From Acanthosoma haemorrhoidale (lineage: Eukaryota > Arthropoda > Insecta > Hemiptera > Acanthosomatidae), in contig OV884009.1 in the NCBI GenBank assembly GCA_930367205.1, positions 88,185,189 to 88,249,188 of the forward strand: a stretch of DNA of 64,000 bases, in the 5' to 3' direction. The notes below the pieces were generated by a model that worked only from the letters and a program-made list of their open reading frames with translations, had not been told where the DNA came from and ran no database searches. The position numbers and the translations under genes were made by a program. Of the stretch, positions 46,061 to 57,900 are shown one piece after another; within the stretch, counting starts at the first letter, position 1; every line of letters begins with the position of its first letter.

Positions 46061-46554
46061 ATTCTGTCTTTCAACCTACCTGAAGACCCTGCTGTACGCT
46101 TCTGAGGAGCTTAGATGTAAAACAGTCGTGTGTCGAGTAGTAAATTACTGCTCATCAACAGTGTAGGTGATTTTCCTATAGCAGTCCATAAAGTTATCGA
46201 TTTTTGTGTGAATAGGTGAGAGCTTGGAATGTCCCAGTTCTCTTCTGAGCTACGAATCTATTAGGAGAAATGTACGAGCGCTGGTAGTATGACAGGTACC
46301 GGTGTTGGCAGGTTTCGATGATGCCTTGTGATGGAGCCTGAGATTGTACTGCTAGCAATGGCGTACATTTTTTTTTTCATTCTTAGTTGAGATTTTCCTG
46401 GAGTATCTTCGCTACCACATTTTGTCGATTTGACTAATGACGCGGATGAAGTAGGCAGTCGCTATCTGCTTGGATGTCGACGCTTAGTGCGGACGTTTTT
46501 TTGTTGAAATTCGCTAGGGTGAAGTAAAAACAGCTAACCTGTAGAGGTTTGCTA

Positions 46555-46624
46555 CAGGCTAGGCTCTAAACCTATTAGTAATAATATGCGCAGGCAAGGC
46601 TCTAAGCCTATTAATAGTAATAAT
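46555..46624. repeat. short tandem duplication
   Basis: Two units of about 34 bases, each CAGGC..GGCTCTAA.CCTATTA..TAATAAT, differing at a few positions. Confidence 0.8.
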
Positions 46625-47224
46625 TTTTAACTCACTTTTGCCGGTTGGTAAGATTTAACAGTGGGTTGGTAGAAATTGCCGAAACTCTGAAAAAGTTTCT
46701 AGCAGACCTACGGGAAGTTTATCGTTTGAAGCAAAAGAAATTAAATAAAATAACAGAAAATAGAATTAATTGTTCGGAGCACACAATAATGACACGACTA
46801 ATCAGTATGATTGCTAGGACGTGAACATTTTTTTTATTAAGATATGAAGTTATATATCGTGACAAAATACTCCGGTCTGCCATGCCCTCTTATCTTACCA
46901 GCCGCCTGCTCTCAATGCTCTCACAGCCATTGTTTCCTCTAGACCACCCTATCTTCGTTCCAGGTTTTACACTTTCCCTCCTGGACGATGGAATGTGTAG
47001 AATAAATCTTTTTGACTAATGATTCTCACTCATCCTATTTACCTGCCAAATTTGTTTTATACTAATATTTAAAGGAGCACTAGTTGAGCTAAGGATCAGT
47101 AACAGGACGTAGAAGTGAACGAAGGATATCGAGAGAGGTCTGAAACCCGTCTAGAGTCTTCCTCAACTTGGCTTAAACAAAGGTTATGACCGTTTGTAGG
47201 AACCTATTAGACGATTATGCCCAG

Positions 47225-47735
47225 TGAAAGGTGATGGAGAAGTTCTGGAAAGGGTCAATTCATTCGACTACCTGGGGGTTAGAATTGTAAAAAATGTCCG
47301 AATCAATCCTGCTATTACCAACAAAATACCCAAGGAAATAAATAGCCACCTTAAAGGATGTCTATCTACACCAGTTTTAACGTAGGGAGCTGATTCTCGG
47401 CCTGGAATAATAAGGCCGGAACTTAGGATGCTTGTAGGCAACATGAAGTTTCTCCAAAAAGTAATTGGGAAAACGAGATTACTCAAATGAATGAGGAACA
47501 AAGTGTAAGGGGAGGAATTAGGACTCCCTCCAGGATATAATAAATATGAGAGTACTTTAATGGTTCGGTCTCGTGCATAGGATGACAGTGGACTGGCTCC
47601 CGACGAATTTAATGGGAGCCAAGTCTGAAAGCATGCAACCCATAGGACACCATATAAAATCAGTGGGTCGATCATGTGGGAGGAATATCCAGAATAAAGG
47701 GCATACAGCATATCATATGCTTTGATAGCTTCAGC
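47225..47735 (+). pseudogene. LINE ORF2 C-terminal relic, RTE-like
   Basis: In one frame with seven internal stops it reads LERVNSFDYLGVRI (the FxYLG block at the end of reverse transcriptase), NMKFLQKVIGKTR (from MKFLRxIxGKTRRDRIRN) and GEELGLPP (from REELGL). This arrangement is typical of RTE-type elements, while one long frame on the opposite strand is only its shadow. It lies upstream of the receptor gene. Confidence 0.65.
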
Positions 47736-48886
47736 ATATGATATGATTTGATAGCTGAAGTGATTAGCAGAGAACAGAGATATTTATTAGTTTTCGGAGG
47801 CTCTTAGGTACCAGACACTCTGAGGACTACACTCTTAGGTTACTATTAGGTACCAAGGGTAAAGAAATACAATGATAGTGAAAAAATTCTGGGGATTTTT
47901 TACTACTGGTTCCAGAAATACTCCACTTATACTTTCTCAATCCCTGAAAATCCTAAAATTAAAAGTTAATATCGTAAGTATTGACATAAATAAAACGTAT
48001 TATAACAGGTCGGGGCGATGATAAAAATGCTACTTCTACTGCACTCTATTTTTAGAATATCTTTGAAATTACTTTTGTTTTCGTCCGTAATGTTTCCTTA
48101 ACCAACTTAACAAGTCCACCATCAAGTATATTTATTTATGTACCTCAATTATTATTCATAAGGGGCATGTTCCAAAATGTGTTCTATATATTTAACTTGT
48201 TATTCGCATTAGTCGTTTTTGTTTTATAAAAACCCAATGAGCATAATCTGGGGTGTAGTGGAATATAGCTTTGTAATGTTAGATTGATTTGATAATCATT
48301 TCTGAAACCACTATCGTCGAAGACACAGACACTGATGAGAGACAATCGCCCCGAACTTATTTAAAACCAGTGTCTCTCTCTATCTCAGATTTGAAATTAT
48401 TTCAATTAGTTAATGCAATCCTTCCTTCGACTATTTTTTTTAAATTTCGGCATATAAATAATAGAAAGTGAAAAATTGAATTTTATTAAATGAAAAAAAA
48501 TGTGTGAATTTGTTGGAAATATAATTGCATATAAACAACTTTATTTATCCTAGAAATTACAAGTTAGTGAAATCTAGGGACTTAAGTATTCTACTTCTTA
48601 TATGTTTTTGGAGATAATATTGTGATTGAAAGAGTTTTATCTCTATGTCTTGATGTCAAATTAAATGAACCAGTTAGAAGGTTAAATTTGCAACTTTCAA
48701 TATTTATTTAAATTACAATTAAAAATAAAGTTTACCTCTTTCTTATGGCTGTAGATAAGTTTAAGAACTTGTAGGGTTTTTTTTGCTTATAATTGAGCTT
48801 TATTCATTTAATAGTAACTATTAAACATTTTTTAATTATTGGAATGACTTGATTATTATTTCCTCCTATATATTTACATTCCTTCT

Positions 48887-48935
48887 ATGGCTGATTACAA
48901 ATCCTGGACCTGCAAGCTATTCATTATAATATCAG
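48887..48935 (+). CDS. candidate exon 1: start codon and signal peptide
   Basis: ATG followed by [16 protein letters not shown] and one base, then the donor GTACAG. Phase 1 matches the next exon exactly. Joined, it makes a hydrophobic run (LFIIISGSIFI) that could serve as a short signal peptide just before the CUB domain. The Kozak context is weak. The alternative is that further upstream exons (first CUB and two LDLa) exist and this one is spurious. Confidence 0.5.
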
Positions 48936-51900
48936 GTACAGTTGTATGTGTTCATACCTCTCTTAGACCTTATTTGATTATGAATTGCCATTGTTACCCA
49001 CCTTACCTTTTGAAGAGTCAAATATATTTATCTATAAATTTCCATGATTTATGTTTGTTTAGGTTCTATATTTATTGATGGTAAAAGAAGCATTTGTGGA
49101 AATTTACATTTAGTTCAAGAAAGAGGAAGTATTCATAGTCCAAACTATCCTCATCCATACCCTAATACAACAAATTGTACTTGGACTATATTATCTCCAC
49201 CATCGTCTGTCGTCACATTAGTGTAAGACAATTTACTCAATTACTTTTTTTTTTCTTTTTTTTGCCAGTTCAACATCACTCATTTCATTGATTTTAATGT
49301 GTCTATTTATTTAATTTTAAGTAATTATTATAGTTTGTTCCATATTAGCCTCTTCAAAATTACTTTTGACCAAACAAAAACATCTTTTGTTATCTGGTGC
49401 TCCCGAGGGTATCCAGTTGTTGGTTTTTTATTGTCAAACATTAATGGTGGAGTAAGTATCCAAACCAGGTGGTGAAGTCGACTCGTGATTTGAGCTTGTT
49501 CCCCATGATATTTCTTTATCAAAGTTGGCGTGGATTCAACAATAAATAGCAATATGGATGGGGAAAAAGTAAAATTCTGTGAATTTCACCCTAATATTAC
49601 CTAGTCTACGCACGTTTCACACTCTACTCCATGTCAGATTAGGACCGAATGTTACTATAAATAGAAATTGATTGTATCAAGTAGGATAGTTACTAATCAG
49701 CATATGTGCCAAATTTCTTGTTAATCTTACAAGAAATATGAATGGAGTACAGTAGGTGGAGGGCAGAGAAAAGGTGAAATCTCTAGGTTGTAACTCAAAA
49801 TATTCTCGTAAAGTACTGAAAATAATTCATGCATAAATTAGTCCAAATCTGAAAATATATTGGAGGTAATGAATAAAAAATTAACTTAATCTAGGATAAA
49901 ATAAAAAAGTCCCCAAAAAATGTTAGCAAATGAAGATCCGAAGATCCACACTCTGGCCGAGCTAGATGAACACTTACGATCAGATATAGTTATGTTTTAA
50001 ATAAGTGACTTGAAAAATTAAATATGAAGTCTAGAGATTCCAAATTTGGCATGATATGTATATAAAACATTTAATTAGAAAAAAAAATCAATTTTCGACA
50101 AACAACAAACTGAATATTGTAGGCTGGTACTTGTTGGTAATGGATTAGCTCTCAAACTAGTTATATAGTTGGTTGAGACGAAAAAAGAGTAAGTATGATG
50201 GACAGAATAGGGTATTGAGCTCCTACCCATGATCCATGATACTGTTCAGAAGAAGCAGCACGAGAGTAGAGGCCAGATAGGTGAGATCTTGTGTTGTGGG
50301 AATGGATGGAGAATATAAATTTTAGGAGATTATAAGAACAAGGTACTAGACAATATGTGAGCTCAGGACACAAAAGAAAATATCAAGAATTAAATATTAT
50401 CATACATAGCTGGACTACAGGAACTACTAAATTTGGCGAACTGAGGGTTTTTATTTATTATTTTCTATTCTGGATACTTACATATCAATATACTAATGTA
50501 TCTGATATATAACTGTATCTGAATACACAAAATATAAGGGAATGTATCTTTTCTATGTATACATATGTCCTTCTATATATTCACCTGATTTACCCTCAAC
50601 ACCTCACTGTTACGCTCTAGTTGAATAATTAGAATATTTAGTTAAAGAGGGATGTCATCTAACTATTTAACTACTAACAGATTTGATTCCGCTATCAAAT
50701 CCTGAGCGTACCTCATTAGCATAAATTTATTAAAAATTACACTTATTATAAATTACACTTTGCTCAAAATATTCAATTAATTTAATATTTGTCCCAATTG
50801 TCTCCATCCCAAAGCAATTTACTTTAATAAATTAACGAAGTGTTCAAAAATGGAAGGGTTTCAATTATATCAAATAGAATTTTATGCACAATATATTTTA
50901 AGAATATTCTAAGGAAAAGTATTAACTTTAGTATGAATAAAAATGATGAAAAGATTACTTACATCTTACTAGCTAACATTAAAACTATTTTTTACTTAAT
51001 ACAGCGATGGCTTCAAAAGATGATGAGTCCAGATCAAGACCTCAGTGTCTCAGAAATCCGTCTGAGAACAGTCCTCCACCCTAGGTCTTGTCACAGAAAT
51101 AATCAGATCCGCACTGGAGCATAGCCCCAAAATGAAGTAGCTTTGTCCTGCCTCCTCCCAAAGCTTATATGTTCTCTTACCGAAACCAGTTACTTTCCAT
51201 TAGCGAGGGCAGTCTTCTTTTCTGATCCTATTGTGTTATGAGTTTGATTTTTATACCAAGCTGGGAACAAGTTAGGATCTGCCTCAAAAAATTGTCTAAG
51301 GAACACCGTAAGTGCTAAACCCCACATATTTTATGGCTCTTACTTTTGCAAGAAGAAAAGGAACCGTTCTAAACTGTCAAATCCTCCAGCCATTGACGAT
51401 ACTCTGCAGTAGATGGCACCCTTAACTGGAATCAGGAAATTGGCCCACACCCAAAAGGGCTTATTGCATGCCGACCCGACTTCTTCCGTCTATGGCAGTC
51501 AGCACTTGCCACACTTATACAATCTCTATCTCTTAACCTATTGTTATTTCTATGTTAATTTTACTTTACTCGGGAGGGGTCGAACATGTAACAGAACAAA
51601 TTAAAAAAAAAAGAATGAATATAGTTTTATTAAGCTATACAAATGATTATAAAAAGAAAACATAGATACCAACTGAAAAATAATGAATGTCATTAAAAAA
51701 AGTATTATAAGTAGTTGGCTTTGCCACAGAGGGATCAGAACTGAATGGTTCACTGAATAATAAACTTTCAGGAAGGAATGAATTATCCTAAGCTATAATT
51801 TCAGATTAACTCATTTAAATATATTTTGTGTCAAAATGAATTGGTTTCATTACACCAAAATTTAAATTTATACTTCTGTTATGTTTTGATTAACCATAAA

Positions 51901-54900
51901 ATCAATAATTAATAACAGCATTTATTTTGTAGAGTGAAAGATGTTGACATTGAAGATGATCAGGAATGTAAATCTCCCCCCTGTTGTAATAATAATGTAC
52001 TAATACTGCCACAAAATTACAGTGTCTCAGTGAAAAAACTTTGTGGCCACAATTTGAAATTAAAGCCAATTCAATTATCATCTCATTTTGAAACTAAAAT
52101 AATCTTTTTAGCTTCCAGGCATAATATTAAGTCTAGAGGCTTTTTGCTTTCATACTATATTGAAAGTTTCAGTTCAGGTTAGTATATGCTTAGCTATTTC
52201 AGTTCACTTGGTTTTTTATTTAAAATTCATAAATATTTATCTATAATAAAAGTTAGCTGTTGGTAATATACTTAAATTGATGAAAGATTTTTATATCTTT
52301 TTACTATGAGTGAAAAGAGAAATTTCCATCAATTGCATTAATTAAATATATGAGGTGTCGTCATACAATGTATAACAACAGTTCATTATAACAACCAAAA
52401 AACAAAAGATAATAGATAGGTGCAAAATATAATTTTGTAATTTAAGTTATGAAATAACAAACATGGATGTCATTAGTTTCATTTAAAATTATAAAAAAAA
52501 TTTTATTGTTTCAATAAAAAACAAGGAATTCATAATTCTGCCCAGAAAGAACATTCTAAAATGGCATAATTCATTTAAGTTCACTCATAATTGGTAAGGA
52601 GTAATCAGTTACTTCACAATTATATTCTATAATCAGCATTATTCGATTTCTTAACGATTATATTTCATTATCGGTTAGCGGTAATCAGTTTCATAACTGA
52701 TTAATTTATGTTCTGTAAGGAGTCCTAAAAGGACCGTCAGTATAGCAAATTATTTATAATCAATAAGCTGATTACATCTATGAAATAATTGGTTAGGTGT
52801 TCGAAGCTCTACATTTGCAAAGAAACATTCACAATTGTTAAGCAATAATCCAGTACTCAATCAACCCTACATAAAATGAGTTGCTCAGTTGGTATGGTCA
52901 ATTATTCTTACTGCTATTATTTTGTCAATTAAGTTGGGTTTTCTCTGAATCAGAACCTGATACAGAAATACATTGTTATGTGTTGAAATATGAGAAGCTG
53001 TCTTCCATTATTTAGGAAGCCTGATACAAAATCCTAATTGCGAAATCATAATGGGTGATATCATATGGGTGAGAGGAAGGGTGGGGTTACCAATCGATTG
53101 AAGAATCTACCAGACTGATTTAGTTGCTGAAAGGCTTATTATTTGTGAAAAAATTCTCTGATTTTTTTATTTTGTCTTGGTTTTTTTTTATACACCAAAA
53201 ATACTATAAAAATTTAGGAAGAAACTTAAATACCTCAAAAAATTCAAATTTTGAAAATTCAATTCTGTTTTGTAGCTGTTTTTCTAGGGGTCCCTTGGTA
53301 GGTAAAGCCTAATAGTAGGATAATAATTGATTGAGGACTCCACCACACCTATATATAGAGAGGCTCGTGTTTTTTTTCAAAAATTTATAACTAAATGAAT
53401 ATTTTTTTCTAAAAATAAGCTGTTTTCAAAATTATTTCCTGTTACGATGCTACTAAGAAGGGAAAGTTTTTAGAATATACAAAACATTTTCCCTGGTGTT
53501 TAAAAAAAAATAACCATTTAAAAAAGTAGTAACTGGTTATAACAGAATTCTAAATTATAATTCAGCCAAACCAAGCAAAACTTATGTTTTATTTGCTGAT
53601 ATCCTGTCAGGTAAAATAAGACACAGTCCGAGGCACCACTGCCTCCTCTTATCATGTCCTACGAGTATACTAGGACTTAATTCCTCCACCTCCTAACACC
53701 AACAATCTCACTATCCTTCTTACCTCATCCTCACTAGTTTCAGAACCCTCATCACTATCATTTCTCTTCTCACAAACCTTGTAGTGTTAGTAGACTACCA
53801 ACCCTTCATTGATCAGAGGTTAAGTTGACTAGGACCTCTTCCATAAACTTCAACTGATTCTATTTACCTCACAGTTACTCTAAAAACTCCCCAAGATCTA
53901 AATAATACTGTACATTCTTTTACCTCCCCAATCCAACACTGTACCCCAACTCTATCCAAAAATTCAGAACAAAAATCCTTTACCTCAAAATAAACTCAAC
54001 TTTATCCATATCCTATGTGTTACAGCAAAGAACCCAACTCCCTACTGATCGCTGTGGTTAGACAGATAAATAGATGGAGCTGGGACCTAAAATTGTTGAT
54101 CTGATAAATAGTCCTAACGTTTTATGTTTTCAATATAGGGTTTTTTTGTCCACCTCTATATTGTACCTGTGCCTCCATGCTTCTGTTCTTCCTGGCATCT
54201 GCATGCTTTAAATTCAACGAGAAATTATATTTCTTATAGTGATAATGCAAAAAAACATTAAATTCAACATTTAGCATCTAACCAGCACTAAGATAAGCCA
54301 CTGCCTAATGTGGAAGAGCGTCATGATGTGGATTTTCAGAATGTACTTGCTAATCATTACCTTACAAGCCCAATCAACTCCTGGCCAACCCACCTAATTC
54401 CCAAGATACCTCTTTGATCATGTTTTTCTACCTTCCAACTGAATTTGCTAATAAAAAAAACAAGATGATCAAAATTATCAATGGTTTAATGGAGTTATTA
54501 CTTATTATTACTACAAGGTTTATTTATATTTTTGAAGGTGCCTAATGTCTTTTTGCATTCTCACTTAATTTATCTTTCATTTAATCAATTTGGTAATACA
54601 TGGTCAAAGACGTATCTTGGGAATTAGGTAGGTTGGGCAGGAGTTGATTGGGCTTGTAAGGTAATGATTAGCAAGTAAATTATGAAAATCCACATCATGA
54701 CGCTCTTCCACATTAGGCAGTGGCTTATCTTAGTGCTGGTTAGATGTTAAATGTTGAATTTAATGTTTTTTTGCATTATCACTTTAATTTCTCCTCAAAT
54801 TTAAAGCATGCAGATGCCAGAAAGAACAGGAGCATGAAGGCAAAGGTACAGATTTAAATCAAAATGGCAATGTTGAGTTTACCATATAAAAGTTAGTTAA

Positions 54901-57900
54901 AAAAGAAAGCTTTTAGGTTCTTTTAATGGCTTCCTAAAATTTTTCAGAAAAATTGTTATTGTTTAAAGTTTTTCAGAAACTTGAATTTTTTAATATTTGT
55001 AAAGTTAGAACTGCTACTATAGTTCCTAGATAGTTATTCTCAAAAATAAAAGTACTCTAGTCTTACAAGAAATTTAATGCTAATTATGATATTGTGATCA
55101 AAAGTTGAGTTAAAGTGTAGAAAATCGTTTTTTTATGGCAATGAAGTAGAAAACTTTTGGCTGCCAGCTTTTGACTGCATTTTTTATGTTGTTTCATATA
55201 TTAATTTTTTTATCATGACAAGCTGACCACTCTATGTCAAATCTTCTCCCTTTCTAAATGTGTATTGATATGTAAACTCTACAGAAACAATAACTTGGTT
55301 TTTAATATTTTGTGCTTGGAAAAATTAAGATTTTTAGGAGGAAGATTTTGTTAAAACTATGTCCTAAGATAACACTAAAAAATGGAGCAAAAAAAATGTA
55401 GAGAAATGAAAAAAGAACCTTTCATTAACTTAATTTAATGTGATTAATACTACTATTTAAAAATTATATGTGAAATATTTTACAGTTCCCATGTGTCAAC
55501 CAAATGAATTTAAATGTCTAAATGGAAATTGTATACTTAACGGATTTCAGTGTGATGGAATAAAACATTGTGAGGATGGATCAGATGAAAACTCTTGTAA
55601 AGGTGATGTTTTTACAGTTGATGTAAATAAGCTATTTGCATATTTGGTAGTACGAAAGGTGGCAGAAAATCAGTCATACGGATTTATTTTATGGGAATTT
55701 TCTCACAAAATATATCAATGATAACCTAACAGTTTTTCCTTTCAATTAATTAATATGTTCCATAAATAACTTTGTTATCCATCTATAGAAACAAGTATTC
55801 TTCATTAATGTCTCAAATACTATAATTTTATTACCATATATTGCAAGGTTATAAAAAACTCTTTCAATATAATTTAAGAAACTTGTTTTAGATTCTAGTG
55901 GACCTAAGTAAATTCTACTCAGTTATTGTAAGAAGGCTGAAGTATTTAACTACTTTAGAGAGTTATTGGGCTCTTTACAAGGCCATACTAGCTATTTTTT
56001 TAAATGCTAATTAGCATTTTTTCAAAGAGGGGTTAAGCCGTGAAATTATTTTTAAATTTATTGGATGGGTGTAATTAACTAACCAATCTACTTATGGAAA
56101 TTTTATTACAAAATAAATTGATGATAACTCAACAACTGTTGTACTTTCCATTCTGTTGATAAATATGTAACAAATAAATACAATTGAATTGGTTCCTGGA
56201 ACCTGATGCACTTGGCACAGATTCAATATAGGCCTCTGAGAAGGAGTGTCATACAGACGATTGTGTAAATTCGGACCTGGCCAAAATTAATTGCATATGC
56301 TTGATATCTTGATAGAGGGTGCCAGAGTCTGTTAAATAAACCGATTAAGCCATAAGTCAACCAAACTTGCCCAGCTAATGTCCGCCAAACAATAATATGT
56401 ACATACATAAAAATACCTAATGGGTATTAATGGGTATAAATAGCCAGGAGAGCTATTTTAGCTGCTTTGTAAATAAAAACAAGCACTTTGTAATCCAAAG
56501 TCAAACCACTTAGCCTGATGTTTAATCCTTTGATTGAACATTGTGATGGTGTTTTTAACTGCTCTAACAGTGAAGATGAACTGGAATGTGGTAATTTATG
56601 AATTTTTACACTGTTAGTGGCACAAAAAATTAATTTGCTGCATAAATTTTGTATGTTTACAGGGATTACGCCTCATCAATTTTTTGATTCATCGAAAAAT
56701 TGCATGAGTCCATCTCTATGGTGTGATGGAAATTTCATTTGTGATGTTAAAAACGAAGAAAACTGTTTAAAGGTATGTTTTGTTCAATTAATATTAATTG
56801 ATTAGATTCAATATGATCAATATGTTTTGATTAGAAATCAAAATGGTTGGCTTCCATTAGAAAGAAAGCTTGCCATCTCTATACATAATCCTTTGCAGCA
56901 CAACTTACAATGGTTCTACTGGTTAAAAGGATTTTAGTCTGTGTTTAGAAGAAAATATATACTCTTCAAGAGGCTCTCATACTTCAATACATTTAATTTA
57001 TTAAAGTATGGTTGTAATCTGTAATTTCTTATAGTCTGTCACTTGGTGCTGATGCTTACCTTATTTGACCAAATAAAAGCTGGGAGCACAATAGCCAGGC
57101 TTGAAGTTGAATATGTTAATACTAGAGGGGGTCTTTTATTTGCCGTGTGATGTAATTATAGGTGGGTTGGTGTCAATGTTTTTCTCAAGATATATTTTTA
57201 TGTTTGTATATATAATCAGTAGTTTTAACATCTGTGAAGTGGTCTGATAATGTTGTTTGATTTATGGGTTAAAGATTTTGTGATGAGAAAGCTTGCTAGA
57301 CTAGTAAGAATAAGATCATCTTTATTACAATCTAATAAATTGAATATACCAGCTCATTATTTATCAATAGTTTTAAATAATATTACAGAATTGAAATATT
57401 TACTAAACCTAAATAATGATTGAAGGTATTGGAAATTTAAGATCTTGCTAATATTAGATCTCTAAAAAAAAAATAATGATTCCCCGGTATTTGAAATTTA
57501 TAAGTACACCCTCATCAATTTTATATATCCAATAACTTGCTTGGATGCATTTTAATCTACATTTTAGCTATGCTGGTCTCAATATTAACCAGGTAAAAAC
57601 AAAATTATAATATTAAGCCAAATCAACATGTAGGGATAAAATATGCAAAAAATGCTTCTGACTGGAAATAGTAAATAAATTTAAATTCTTAAGCTTGATG
57701 ATTGGTTATGATGTGAGTGGCGGTGATCAACATAGGTAGAAGAATAGGAGAGGAAAGAAATACTATAACTATGCAAAATGTAGTCCTCATGGTTGGTTGG
57801 AGGGAGTTTCCTAAGCACCAAACATCTTATTTATGAGTTAGTCTTTATGTTTATAGTGACATACAGAGCAGAAAATTGGACCCTAATAAAAATCATAGAG

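Larger units (their letters stand above)
43938..48886. other. intergenic region between the two divergent genes
   Basis: Holds the presumed promoter and 5' UTR of loco (reading left) and of the receptor gene (reading right). No TATA box or start site could be assigned with confidence. It also contains a Tc1-like relic, an RTE-like LINE tail and short tandem repeats. Confidence 0.6.

Noticed and set aside
47268..47711. 147-codon hydrophobic open frame on the minus strand
   Set aside because: It is the reverse strand of a LINE ORF2 tail whose real plus-strand frame shows LINE motifs; the minus frame has no family similarity.
49328..49552. 74-codon minus-strand frame in the receptor intron
   Set aside because: No recognisable domain, and the plus strand here is intron between two CUB exons that join in phase.
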